Shown: positions 43,614 to 51,760, counted from the stretch's first letter. The stretch is 64,000 bases of DNA from Curtobacterium sp. UNCCL20 (GCF_900101675.1 NZ_FNKG01000002.1:205005-269004), one strand, 5' to 3'. Notes: generated from the letters alone by a model not told the origin. A program made the numbers and translations.

Positions 43614-44993
43614 ATGACGAACGAACTGACGCGCCGTGCACTCTTCGCCGGCGGCGCCTCCGCCCTCGCCCTCGGTGCGCTCGCCGCGTGCTCGTCGCCG
43701 AGCCGCGGAACCGGCACCACTTCGCGCAGCGGGGCGACGACGGTCACCTACTGGCTCTGGGACTCGAACCAGCTGCCGGCCTACCAGGCGGTCGCCGACG
43801 CGTTCCACCGCGAGAACCCCGACATCACCGTGAAGATCACACAGCTCGGGTGGAACGACTACTGGACGAAGCTCACCGCCGGGTTCATCGCCGGCACCGC
43901 CCCGGACGTCTTCACCGACCACCTCACGAAGTTCCCGCAGTACGCCGACCTCGACGTGCTCTACAAGCTCGACGAACTCGAGGCGACCAAGGGGATCCGC
44001 GACGACGACTACCAGTCCGGGCTCGCCGAGCTCTGGAAGGGCAAGGACGGCCACCGCTACGGCTCACCGAAGGACTGGGACACCATCGCGATGTTCTACG
44101 ACAAGAAGGCGATGGCGAAGGCCGGGGTCACCGACGCCGAACTCGCCGCCCTCGAGTGGAACCCCGACGACGGCGGCACGTTCGAACGGATGCTCGCACA
44201 CCTCACCATCGACTCGAAGGGCCGCCGTGGGGACGAGCCCGGGTTCGACAAGCACGACGTCGAGGTCTACGGGATCTCCTCGAACGGCTCCGGCGGAGAC
44301 GGGTTCGGACAGACGCAGTGGTCGCCGTTCACCGGCTCGACCGACTGGTTCTACACGAACGAGAACCCGTGGGGCGACAAGTTCCGGTACGACGAGCGGG
44401 TCGTGCAGGACACCCTCGCCTGGTACTACGGGCTCGCCGAGAAGGGCTACATGGCGAAGTACGGGGTGTTCTCCACGACCACCGGCCCCGAGGTGCAGCT
44501 CGGAGCCGGCAAGTGCGCGCTGTCCTTCAACGGGTCCTGGATGATCGGCTCCTACCTGAACATGAAGGACCTCGACATCGCGCTGGCCCCCACACCGGTC
44601 GGACCGATCGGGCACCGTGCCTCGATGTTCAACGGACTGGGGGACTCGATCACGAAGCAGGCGAAGAACCCCGAGGCCGCTGCGAAATGGGTCGCGTTCC
44701 TCGGCACCGACGCCGCCCAGGAGATCGTCGGGAAGGCCGGCATCGTGTTCCCGGCACGGCCCGCGGGCACCGAAGCAGCGGTCGCGTCCTTCAAGGAGCG
44801 CGGGCTCGACGTCTCCCCGTTCACCCGGCAGGTCGACGAGAAGACCACGTTCCTGTTCCCGGTGACCCGCAACCCCGCCGACGTGCAGGCGCTCCTCCAG
44901 CCCGCGTTCGATGACGTGTACGCCAACGGCAAGTCGATCCGCACGCTCACCGGTGTCAACGAGCAGGTCAACACCCTGCTGGCGCTCACCTGA
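43614..44993 (+). CDS. extracellular sugar-binding lipoprotein of ABC transporter
   Basis: The product (459 residues) has a lipoprotein signal with twin Arg (TRRALFAGGASALALGALAAC; Cys26), then a family-1 solute-binding fold: TVTYWLWDSNQLPAYQAVADAFHRENP, GWNDYWTKLTAGFIAGTAPDV, a late AAAKWVAFLGTDAAQEIVGKAGIVFPA. It would capture an oligosaccharide or polyol outside the membrane. Start ATG 43614. It is the last gene of the permease-permease-binding-protein run, not the first as is usual. A strong terminator hairpin follows 6 bp after the stop. Confidence 0.93.
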   Translation: MTNELTRRALFAGGASALALGALAACSSPSRGTGTTSRSGATTVTYWLWDSNQLPAYQAVADAFHRENPDITVKITQLGWNDYWTKLTAGFIAGTAPDVFTDHLTKFPQYADLDVLYKLDELEATKGIRDDDYQSGLAELWKGKDGHRYGSPKDWDTIAMFYDKKAMAKAGVTDAELAALEWNPDDGGTFERMLAHLTIDSKGRRGDEPGFDKHDVEVYGISSNGSGGDGFGQTQWSPFTGSTDWFYTNENPWGDKFRYDERVVQDTLAWYYGLAEKGYMAKYGVFSTTTGPEVQLGAGKCALSFNGSWMIGSYLNMKDLDIALAPTPVGPIGHRASMFNGLGDSITKQAKNPEAAAKWVAFLGTDAAQEIVGKAGIVFPARPAGTEAAVASFKERGLDVSPFTRQVDEKTTFLFPVTRNPADVQALLQPAFDDVYANGKSIRTLTGVNEQVNTLLALT

Positions 44994-44999
44994 CACCCG

Positions 45000-45043
45000 G
45001 GTCGTCCGCACACCGCGACCACCGGTGCGGTGTGCGGACGACC
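45000..45043 (+). terminator. intrinsic terminator-like hairpin after the sugar-ABC operon
   Basis: GGTCGTCCGCACACCG and CGGTGTGCGGACGACC form perfect 16-bp arms around a 12-base loop. There is no T-run, as is common in high-G+C genomes. Confidence 0.8.
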
Positions 45044-45092
45044 GCATGCACGGCGTTGACCGTCCCCGGGAGCGCGTCCCACACTGACGGGG

Positions 45093-45563
45093 ATGACTTC
45101 CCTCACCTCGCTCGTGTACATGTCCGTCGCCGTCGACGACCTGACCGACGGCCAGCTGGTCGCCATGCTGCGCGAGGCGCGGCTCACCAACGACGCGCTC
45201 GGCGTCTCCGGCCTGCTGCTGGCGAAGGGCGGACGGTTCATGCAGGTCCTCGAGGGACCGGCCTGGAGCGTCGAGGACCGGTTCGCCGCGATCTCGCGCG
45301 ATCCTCGGCACCGTGACGTGAAGTCGCTGTCGCGTGAGTCGATCGAGACCCGCCGCTTCGACGGCTGGGCGATGGCCTTCGGCAACCCCTCGGACGACGA
45401 GGTCCGCGAGGAGCCCGGCTTCAGCACGTTCCTCACCGCGCGCACCGGTCTTCCGACCGGCCTCGCCGGGTCCCCGGCCGACTGGCTGCTCCGATGGTTC
45501 CGCGGACACGACCTCCTCGACGTCCCGGAGGAGCGGATCACCCTGGCACGGCACGCGGCCTGA
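45093..45563 (+). CDS. BLUF-domain blue-light sensor (first copy)
   Basis: This 156-residue protein carries a complete BLUF domain at about 5-100. The flavin-contacting residues keep the canonical spacing: Tyr9 (LVYMS), Asn33 (LTNDALG), Gln51 (RFMQVLEG), Trp92 and Met94 (GWAMAF). That is +24, +42, +83 and +85 from the Tyr, as in AppA. FAD binds noncovalently, and blue light rearranges the Tyr-Gln hydrogen bonds. There is no fused output domain; about 50 helical residues follow. It likely acts through a partner, perhaps the adjacent TetR-like regulator. Start ATG 45093. A second BLUF gene lies 1.5 kb away. Confidence 0.93.
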   Translation: MTSLTSLVYMSVAVDDLTDGQLVAMLREARLTNDALGVSGLLLAKGGRFMQVLEGPAWSVEDRFAAISRDPRHRDVKSLSRESIETRRFDGWAMAFGNPSDDEVREEPGFSTFLTARTGLPTGLAGSPADWLLRWFRGHDLLDVPEERITLARHAA

Positions 45564-45599
45564 CCGCTGCGGTCGCGTCGGCTGACGCGGCCACCCCTC

Positions 45600-45641
45600 G
45601 GACTGGAGGCCCGTGGCGGGCCCGCCACGCGCCTCCAGTCC
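45600..45641. repeat. 42-bp palindromic repeat with compensatory change
   Basis: The arms read GGACTGGAGG and CCTCCAGTCC at their outer ends: the family's C-G pair at position 3 is replaced by A-T on both sides. The centre is TGGCGGGCCCGCCA. It sits between the BLUF stop and the TetR start, ending 14 bp before that GTG. Confidence 0.85.
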
Positions 45642-45655
45642 GTCACACTGGAACC

Positions 45656-46267
45656 GTGGAACGACGTGAGCTGATCCTGGTGGCCGCGGCCGAGGAGTTC
45701 GACCGCGCCGGCTTCGCCGCCGCGACCGTCGCGGGCATCGCCCGCACCGCGGGCGTCTCGCAGGGTGCGCTGCACTTCCACTTCCCGACGAAGCTCGCGA
45801 TGGCGCTCGCCGTCATCGACGAGCAGAACGTCCGCACGTTCGCCGTCGTGAGCCACACCGACAGCTCGCCGATGGCCGCGCTCATCGGGGCGTCGAAGGG
45901 CATCGCCGACCTGCTGCGGACCGATCCGATCGTCCGCGCCGGGATCCGACTCTCGCTCGAACGCGGGGAGTTCGCCGCGGCCACCGCCAGCTTCTACGAG
46001 CAGTGGATCGCCGGGATCGTCGACGTGTTCCGGCTGGCGGTCGCGAGCGGGGAACTCCGGACCGACCTCTCCGCCGAGCAACTCGGCGCGACCGTGGTGC
46101 CGTACTTCACCGGAGTGCAGCTCGTGTCCGACGTCCGGACCGGCCGTGCCGACCTCTACCCGGCCGTCGCGACGATGTGGCGCGTGGTGGTGTCCGGCAT
46201 CGCCGACCGCTCCCATCGTGCACGGTTGCTCGCGCTGGTCGAGGACACCTTCCGGCAGGCAGACTGA
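45656..46267 (+). CDS. TetR-family regulator resembling gamma-butyrolactone receptors (ScbR/ArpA-like)
   Basis: The protein (203 residues) has an N-terminal TetR domain (ELILVAAAEEFDRAGFAAATVAGIARTAGVSQGALHFHFPTK in outline). The phrase GALHFHFPTKLAMALAVIDEQ and the C-terminal YFTGVQLVSDVRTGRADLYPAVATMW closely recall butyrolactone-receptor proteins of streptomycetes. Those bind diffusible gamma-butyrolactones and derepress target genes. No butyrolactone synthase is visible here. Start GTG 45656, with the palindrome immediately upstream. It lies between two BLUF genes and heads a three-gene run whose members overlap or nearly touch. The family call is from remembered motifs. Confidence 0.78.
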   Translation: MERRELILVAAAEEFDRAGFAAATVAGIARTAGVSQGALHFHFPTKLAMALAVIDEQNVRTFAVVSHTDSSPMAALIGASKGIADLLRTDPIVRAGIRLSLERGEFAAATASFYEQWIAGIVDVFRLAVASGELRTDLSAEQLGATVVPYFTGVQLVSDVRTGRADLYPAVATMWRVVVSGIADRSHRARLLALVEDTFRQAD

Positions 46268-46271
46268 GCAC

Positions 46272-46580
46272 GTGCACGATCACTCGTCCCCCTACGGCGA
46301 CCCGCGGCTGGCGGAGTCGACGCTCGGGGTGCCGCGCGCCTCTGCCGCGGTCGTCGCGCTACGGCTCGTCGGCTGGGTCGTGCTCGCCGGCGCCGTCGTC
46401 ACGCTGCTGGTGACGGCGTGGCTCGTCGTCACCACGATGGACGAGGGCGGCGGGGCGAACATCGGAGCGGGAGTCCTCGGCACGGCGGCGGTCTTCCTGG
46501 CACTCGCCGGGACCGGTGTCCTCGCACTCGCGGGTGTCGTCTCCAGGCGCCGCCGCACTCGCGGCAGACTGCACGCATGA
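46272..46580 (+). CDS. small two-helix membrane protein
   Basis: A 102-residue protein with a polar N-terminus (VHDHSSPYGDPRLAES) and two hydrophobic helices (VVALRLVGWVVLAGAVVTLLVTAWLVV and IGAGVLGTAAVFLALAGTGVLALAGVV). A basic tail (SRRRRTRGRLHA) is probably cytoplasmic. No family is recognised. The GTG at 46272 follows the TetR stop by 4 bp, and its own stop overlaps the DUF5519 gene, so the three genes are one unit. Confidence 0.65.
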   Translation: MHDHSSPYGDPRLAESTLGVPRASAAVVALRLVGWVVLAGAVVTLLVTAWLVVTTMDEGGGANIGAGVLGTAAVFLALAGTGVLALAGVVSRRRRTRGRLHA

Positions 46581-47026
46581 CAGTTCCTCGCTCCGGACCG
46601 GCTCCGACCACCTCGGTCGAGGGGCCGCACCGCCAGGTCGACCAGCGTTCCACCCCGGAACTCTGGGGACGGCTCGTGGCCGCTGTCTTCGCGCTGCCGG
46701 ACGTGGTCGAGGGACACAGCCAGGTCTCGCCGCCGAGCTCCCGCGCCGTGTTCCCGACCGACCGCGAGACCGAGTCCGCGCCCGAACGGTCACTCGCACC
46801 GGGGCGCCGGCTCGAACCCGTGCACCTGCACGGCGTCGACGACACCAGCGTGCACCTCGTGCTGCCGGTCGAGCGGGGACGGGAGCTGATGGAGCTCGGG
46901 TGGGCCGAACCGCACGGCTACGCCGACTTCGGGACCGAGTTCATGGTCTACGGACCCCGGGACGACGACGAACTCGCCGTGGTGGTCGGGATCGTCGCGG
47001 AGAGCCTGGCGTTCGCGCGGGGGTGA
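46577..47026 (+). CDS. DUF5519 (luciferase-like) family protein
   Basis: The protein (149 residues) has a C-terminal block VHLHGVDDTSVHLVLPVERGRELMELGWAEPHGYADFGTEFMVYGPR in outline, which is characteristic of the DUF5519 proteins often labelled luciferase-like. The family's activity is unknown, and it is not the FMN-dependent luciferase barrel. Start ATG 46577, overlapping the membrane-protein gene (ATGA). It is convergent with the second BLUF gene 63 bp away. Its place in the BLUF-flanked unit is suggestive but not proof of a light-linked role. Confidence 0.72.
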   Translation: MTVPRSGPAPTTSVEGPHRQVDQRSTPELWGRLVAAVFALPDVVEGHSQVSPPSSRAVFPTDRETESAPERSLAPGRRLEPVHLHGVDDTSVHLVLPVERGRELMELGWAEPHGYADFGTEFMVYGPRDDDELAVVVGIVAESLAFARG

Positions 47027-47089
47027 TCGGGTTGCGTCGGCGTGCACGCCCGCGTGTTCGGGGCACCTCGGGCGGGACGCACCGGGTCG

Positions 47090-47518
47090 TCAGACGTCGC
47101 GGAGGTCGCGGTCGCGGAACCACTTGAGGAGCCACGCCGCGCTCGTCCGGTCGAACGACGGCGGGAAGTCGATCGTGTCCGTGAGGAACGGGCTGAACCC
47201 CTCCTCGGCAGAGACGTCGGCGTCGTCGAGCGAGCGGTAGGCCATCGACCAGCCGTCGAACCGTCGGCGCTCGATGTCCTCGCGGATGAGCGACTTGACC
47301 TCGCCGTGCCGCGGGTCCTTCGCGATGACCGAGAACCGGTCGTCCACGCTGAACGCCGGACCCTCGAGCAGCTGCATGAAGCGGCCGTCCTTCGCCAACA
47401 GGATCCCGGAGACGCCGAGCGCCTCGTTCCGGAGTCGCGCCTCACGCAGGAGCTCGGCGAGGGCAGCGTCGTCGAAGGGGGTGGCCGCGCGGCTCATGTA
47501 GACGATGGAGACGAGCAC
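47090..47518 (-). CDS. BLUF-domain blue-light sensor (second copy)
   Basis: At 142 residues it is again a stand-alone BLUF protein. Tyr7 (IVYMS), Asn31 (LRNEALG), Gln49 (RFMQLLEG), Trp90 and Met92 (GWSMAY) show exactly the same spacing as in the first copy. The two share long stretches such as DGRFMQ/GGRFMQ, DPRH and RRFDGW and end in WFR(D/G)(R/H)DL, so they look like an old local duplication. This one is on the opposite strand with GTG start 47518. It could interact with a different partner or form heteromers. Confidence 0.93.
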   Translation of the reverse strand: MLVSIVYMSRAATPFDDAALAELLREARLRNEALGVSGILLAKDGRFMQLLEGPAFSVDDRFSVIAKDPRHGEVKSLIREDIERRRFDGWSMAYRSLDDADVSAEEGFSPFLTDTIDFPPSFDRTSAAWLLKWFRDRDLRDV

Positions 47519-47640
47519 GACTCCATCCTGGTGGGCGTGCTCCGGGCACGCGAATCATGTCCGTTCCCCGCCGTTGGAGCGTTGTCCACAGATCTGCGGG
47601 ACCACGCGATCGACGCTGCGGATCTTCGTACGCTCGCGAC

Positions 47641-48369
47641 GTGCCCGACCCCCTCTCCCGTCTCATCTACATCGACGACTCCGGACATCAACCCACCGGG
47701 CTCCTCGTCTTCGGATGGGTGTCGCTCTCACCGCAGGCGTGGCGACCCGTCCTCCGACGCTGGTTGGAACTCAGGAAGACGCTCTCCCGCGAGCACGGCA
47801 TCGACGTCGAGCGTGAACTGCATGCGACGGACTTCGTGAACGGTCGTGGGCGCATCTCATCGTGCGTGCCCGACCGGTACGTCCATGACGGGGTGACGTA
47901 CTGGAAAGACCTCGGGCGGGAACTCGCGGTCCGACTCCTGCGTGAGATGAGTTGTTTCGAGGGCATGACGGTCGGTGCGGTGTTCCGTCGCGTCGATCCA
48001 CATCCGCTGCAGGCGGAGAAGGTCAGCCTGTACCGGGACCTCGTCCGATCATGGGAGCAGGAGCTCTCCGCGGACGGAGAGCTCGCGATGCTGTTCATGG
48101 ACGGCAACGGAACCGACCACTCCTACCGGACCGCCCACCGACAGCTGCAGCTGGACGTCCGTCGGATCATCGAGGACCCGTTGATGATCGATTCGGCTTC
48201 GTCGCACCTCGTTCAGATGGCCGACCTGGCCGCGTGGTGCGCGTACGTCGCCGTCGAGCGTCCGCGGCGCCACGAGTTCGCGTGGTCGTGGTACGAGGAC
48301 CATCTGTCCGTCAGAGATCCGCACCGGCGCCCGCTCGAGATGCCCCCGGGACACAGCGAGACCCCCTGA
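47641..48369 (+). CDS. DUF3800 domain protein
   Basis: The protein has 242 residues. The N-terminal LIYIDDSGHQPTG (Asp-Asp-Ser-Gly) and the later LFMDGNG and SSHLVQMADLAAWCAYVAVE are diagnostic of DUF3800, an RNase-H-like family with probable nuclease activity. Such genes are often strain-specific and found near mobile or defence genes, but no such neighbours are visible here. Codon use looks less biased than in the adjacent genes (for example more TCG/CGA and some AAA), which could reflect transfer. Start GTG 47641. A hairpin overlaps its stop codon. Confidence 0.82.
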   Translation: MPDPLSRLIYIDDSGHQPTGLLVFGWVSLSPQAWRPVLRRWLELRKTLSREHGIDVERELHATDFVNGRGRISSCVPDRYVHDGVTYWKDLGRELAVRLLREMSCFEGMTVGAVFRRVDPHPLQAEKVSLYRDLVRSWEQELSADGELAMLFMDGNGTDHSYRTAHRQLQLDVRRIIEDPLMIDSASSHLVQMADLAAWCAYVAVERPRRHEFAWSWYEDHLSVRDPHRRPLEMPPGHSETP

Positions 48370-48392
48370 TCTGCGCTACCGCAGGGGGGTCT
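48359..48392 (+). terminator. terminator-like hairpin overlapping the DUF3800 stop
   Basis: AGACCCCCTG (48359-48368) pairs with CAGGGGGGTCT (48382-48392) with one bulged G. The TGA stop at 48367-48369 lies in the left arm. Confidence 0.6.
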
Positions 48393-48443
48393 GCTCCGCC
48401 AGTCTGGCACAGGACCTTCCGCGGGAACAAGCCATGGTCGTCG

Positions 48444-49658
48444 TCAGTCGGCGGAAGCGCTCGGGGCGGGGACCGGTGCCCCACGCTCGACTCCTCGAAC
48501 GGCGTTGCGGGTGGCGGGCGCGACGACCACGGCGACGACGAGGAGGGCCGCTGGCACGAGCATCGCCGTCTGCAGGCCGAGGTGCTCGCCGAGGAACCCG
48601 AGTGCGGGCGGACCGGCGAGGAACGCGACGTAGCCAGCTGTGGCGACGACGGACACCCGTCGGTCGCCGTCGGTCGGGTGGTCGCCCGCGGCGGAGATCG
48701 CGAGCGGGAACCCGAGCGCGATCCCGAGGCCCCAGACCCCGGCTGCGGCAGCGGTGAGCACCGGGTTCGGGGACACGACCACGAGCAGCACCCCGACGGC
48801 GCCGACCACGGCGCACACCCGGATGACGGGAGCGCGACCGAACCGGGTGACGAACGGGGTGCCGGCCGAGCGTCCGACGAACATCGCGAGCGCGAACCCG
48901 GTGAACACCAGGGAGCCGACGACCTCGGGCGCATCGTGATCGGTGGTCATGAGGAGGGGGAGCCAGTCGCTCGCAGCACCCTCGGCGAACGCCATCGCCA
49001 GCGTGATCACGGCGATGAGGAGCACCTGCACGGTGATGACCGACCGGAGCCGTGGTGTGGCGACAGCTCCCGTCGTGGTGGTGTCGGCCGCGACGGCGCG
49101 GGGGAGCGGTCGGAGGTTCACGGCGGCGAACGTCGCCAGCCCGGCCATCACGACGGTGGCGACGAGCAGGTGGACCACCACGGGCGTCCGGGTGGCGGTC
49201 AGCGCGATGCCGGCGGCCCCTCCGATGACGGTCCCGAGGCTGAAGCAGGCGTGCAGCATCGGCACCACGGGTCGTCCGATGTGCCGCTCCACCGCGGCGG
49301 CCTCCACGTTGAGGCCGATCTCGGCGACGCCGGACCCGAAGCCGATGAGGAACAGTCCGGCCCAGACACCGGCCGCCGCCTGTGCGGGCGCGAGCAGCGC
49401 GACGAGCAGCATGCCGACGACGGGGAGCGCGCCTCCGAGCACGATGAGCGGCCGGGTCCCCAGGCGTCGAACGAGCGCGCCGGCCCCGAGGATCCCGATC
49501 ATCGACCCGATGGACAGCCCGAGGAGGACGATGCCCATCGCCTCGATCGATGCGCCGAGCTCGTCGCGGACCGCGGGCGTGCGGGTGATCCACGAGGCGA
49601 TCCCGAACCCGGTCATCGTCGACGTGGCGAAGAGTGCTGCTCGGTGGCGCCCGATCAT
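48444..49658 (-). CDS. MFS transporter (YbjJ/FucP-like)
   Basis: The protein (404 residues) has 12 membrane spans. Its loops (ALVRRLGTRPLIVLGG, GFGSGVAEIGLNVEAAAVERHIGRPVVPMLHACFSLG in outline, RSAGTPFVTRFGR) match the YbjJ-like branch of the major facilitator superfamily. The substrate is unknown. Start ATG 49658, 57 bp from the divergent phosphomutase-like gene. It ends with a Pro/Ala/Ser tail. Confidence 0.87.
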   Translation of the reverse strand: MIGRHRAALFATSTMTGFGIASWITRTPAVRDELGASIEAMGIVLLGLSIGSMIGILGAGALVRRLGTRPLIVLGGALPVVGMLLVALLAPAQAAAGVWAGLFLIGFGSGVAEIGLNVEAAAVERHIGRPVVPMLHACFSLGTVIGGAAGIALTATRTPVVVHLLVATVVMAGLATFAAVNLRPLPRAVAADTTTTGAVATPRLRSVITVQVLLIAVITLAMAFAEGAASDWLPLLMTTDHDAPEVVGSLVFTGFALAMFVGRSAGTPFVTRFGRAPVIRVCAVVGAVGVLLVVVSPNPVLTAAAAGVWGLGIALGFPLAISAAGDHPTDGDRRVSVVATAGYVAFLAGPPALGFLGEHLGLQTAMLVPAALLVVAVVVAPATRNAVRGVERGAPVPAPSASAD

Positions 49659-49715
49659 GGGTCCATCAGAACGTTTCAACGAGACCGCGTCAAGGGTGCG
49701 CCTAGGATCGAGCGC

Positions 49716-50426
49716 ATGGCGACCGTCCTCCTCGTCCGGCACGGACGGACCACCGCGAACGCGACCGGGCTCCTCGCCGGCCGGACTGCCGGGGTGGCCC
49801 TCGACGCCGTCGGCCGGCAGCAGGCAGCGCGGACGGCCGAGCGCATCGCCGCCGTTCCCCTCGCTGCCGTCGTCTCGAGTCCGCTGGAGCGGTGTCGGCA
49901 GACCTCCCGGGCGCTGCTCGACCGTCAGTCCGGCACGCCGGAGACCCGCATCGAGCGGGCGATCACGGAGTGCGACTACGGCGAGTGGCAGGGTCGGAAG
50001 CTCGCCGACCTCGCGAAGGAGCCGCTCTGGCGGACGGTCCAGGCGAACCCGAGCGCCGTCGTGTTCCCCGGCGGCGAGTCCATGCAGGGCATGCAGTCGC
50101 GGGCGGTGGCGGCGATCCGGCGCATCGACGCCGAGGTCGAGGCAGCGCACGGCCCGGCCGCCGTGTGGGTCGCGGTGAGCCACGGCGACGTCATCAAGTC
50201 CGTGCTCGCCGACGCGCTCGGGATGCACCTCGACCTGTTCCAGCGGATCTCGGTGGGCCCGGCGAGCGTGTCCATCGTGCGCTACGGCGAGCAGCGACCC
50301 GAGGTGGTCGCGTCGAACACCGAGTCCGGCGATCTGGCCTGGTTGGCCGCCGCTCTCGCGCCCACTGGCGATGCGGCCGTCGGGGGCGGTGCCGGTCACG
50401 ACGAGACAGGTCCTGCCGGAGCTTGA
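49716..50426 (+). CDS. histidine phosphatase (MSMEG_4193-type phosphomutase-like)
   Basis: The product (236 residues) has the RHG motif LLVRHGRTTANATGLLAGRT at the N-terminus, SSPLERCRQTS, and the second catalytic His in VAVSHGDVIKSVLADAL. It belongs to the histidine phosphatase superfamily subgroup found next to DUF3090 in actinobacteria. Its substrate is unknown. Start ATG 49716. The next two genes follow at short spacing, forming a conserved trio. A Gly/Ala/Asp-rich tail after about residue 205 is probably disordered. Confidence 0.9.
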   Translation: MATVLLVRHGRTTANATGLLAGRTAGVALDAVGRQQAARTAERIAAVPLAAVVSSPLERCRQTSRALLDRQSGTPETRIERAITECDYGEWQGRKLADLAKEPLWRTVQANPSAVVFPGGESMQGMQSRAVAAIRRIDAEVEAAHGPAAVWVAVSHGDVIKSVLADALGMHLDLFQRISVGPASVSIVRYGEQRPEVVASNTESGDLAWLAAALAPTGDAAVGGGAGHDETGPAGA

Positions 50427-50459
50427 ACGGGTGTCGGCGTGCCCTCCTACAATGCGGGT

Positions 50460-50987
50460 ATGCCAACCATCGTCCACGGCTTCGACTGGCCGGATCGTCT
50501 CGTCGTCGGCACGGTCGGTCAGCCCGGCGAGCGGTCGTTCTACATCCAGGCGCGGGACGGCCGACGCGTCACCAGCGTCGCGCTCGAGAAGGAGCAGTCG
50601 GCGGTCCTCGCGGACAAGATCGACGAGCTCCTCGACGAGGTCGCCACGGTCGAGGACAACCGCTTCAGCGTCCCGACGTCCGCCCCCACCGAGCTCCGTG
50701 ACGGCGCACCGCTCGACCAGCCGGTCGAGCCGGAGTTCCGGGCGGGCGCCCTCAGCCTCGGGTTCGACCCGGCGACCGCCCAGGTCGTGATCGAGGCGTA
50801 CCCGATCGACGACGAGATCGAGATCGTCACCGAGACGAACGAGGACGGCGACGAGGTCGAGGCAGTGGTCGAGATCCCCGAACCGGCCGAGCTGTTCCAG
50901 GTGAAGATCCCGGTCGGCACCGCCCGTGCGTTCGTCGAGCGCACGCGCGAAGTCGTGGCCGCCGGCCGTCCGTCCGGGGACGCATGA
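50460..50987 (+). CDS. DUF3090 family protein
   Basis: At 175 residues this matches the actinobacterial DUF3090 family: MPTIVHGFDWPDRLVVGTVG, then SFYIQARDGRRVTSVALEKEQSAVLADKIDELLDEV in outline, and VKIPVGTARAFVERTREVVAAGRP at the end. The family has no established activity but keeps close company with the phosphomutase-like and SCO1664-type genes. ATG 50460 is preferred; a GTG at 50439 is in frame. Its stop overlaps the next ATG by 4 bp. Confidence 0.88.
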   Translation: MPTIVHGFDWPDRLVVGTVGQPGERSFYIQARDGRRVTSVALEKEQSAVLADKIDELLDEVATVEDNRFSVPTSAPTELRDGAPLDQPVEPEFRAGALSLGFDPATAQVVIEAYPIDDEIEIVTETNEDGDEVEAVVEIPEPAELFQVKIPVGTARAFVERTREVVAAGRPSGDA

Positions 50988-51742
50988 GCGACGGATCGCT
51001 GTCCATCCGGGCACGCATCCGCGAAGCGTCGAACGCGACGTTCCTGGCCGACCTCGACGGCGAGTCCGTCGTGTACAAGCCGATCGAGGGCGAACGGCCG
51101 CTCTGGGACTTCCCGGACGGCACGCTCGCTGATCGCGAGGTCGCTGCGTACCTGGTGTCGGAAGCGTTCGGGTGGGGCGTCGTACCCCCGACCTGGATGG
51201 GCGACGGACCGTTCGGGCGTGGCATGGTCCAGCGCTGGCAGGACGTCGACCCCGACCAGGACGCCGTCGACCTCGTGCCGACGGACACCGCCGACGCCGA
51301 GGGGTCGCCGTGGCTGCCGGTGCTCGAAGCGATCGACGAGCAGGAACGTCCGGTCACCCTCGTGCACGAGGACACGACCGCGCTGCGGCGGATGGCGGTC
51401 TTCGACGTCGTCGTGAACAACGCGGACCGCAAGGGCGGGCACGTGCTGGCGATGCCCGACGGGCACCGGTACGGCGTCGACCACGGGCTCACCTTCCACG
51501 TCGAACACAAGCTCCGCACGGTGCTGTGGGGCTGGATCGGGGAGCCGCTCGACCCCGACGAGCTCGAGGGCATCGACCGCGTGACCGAGGCGCTGCACGG
51601 AGCGCTCGGCGATGCGCTCGACGAGCACCTCACCGTCGCCGAGGTGGACAACCTCCGCGCTCGCTGCGCCGCGCTCCGAGCCGTGGCGATGTTCCCGCCG
51701 CCGCCCGGACACGGCCCCGCGGTCCCGTGGCCGCTCTTCTGA
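50984..51742 (+). CDS. SCO1664-type protein, PI3/4-kinase-like fold
   Basis: The protein (252 residues) has ATFLADLDGESVVYKPIEGERPLWDFPDG, with a Lys in the ATP-site position, and VVNNADRKGGHVL plus YGVDHGLTFH, which look like catalytic and metal loops of phosphatidylinositol-kinase-like enzymes. The family (often named SCO1664) is uncharacterised. It is coupled to DUF3090 by overlap (ATGA). In many actinobacteria mshC of mycothiol synthesis is the next gene; that is not the case here. A double hairpin follows. Confidence 0.87.
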   Translation: MSDGSLSIRARIREASNATFLADLDGESVVYKPIEGERPLWDFPDGTLADREVAAYLVSEAFGWGVVPPTWMGDGPFGRGMVQRWQDVDPDQDAVDLVPTDTADAEGSPWLPVLEAIDEQERPVTLVHEDTTALRRMAVFDVVVNNADRKGGHVLAMPDGHRYGVDHGLTFHVEHKLRTVLWGWIGEPLDPDELEGIDRVTEALHGALGDALDEHLTVAEVDNLRARCAALRAVAMFPPPPGHGPAVPWPLF

Positions 51743-51760
51743 CGTCGTCCGCCTGAGATC

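Noticed and set aside
45000..45043. Additional member of the 42-bp palindrome family
   Set aside because: Length and symmetry are similar but the arm sequence is unrelated; it fits a simple terminator after the sugar-ABC operon.
48444..51014. Extension of the MFS frame upstream through the trio genes
   Set aside because: The extension is antisense to three recognisable genes and has no family features; the MFS protein begins at 49658.
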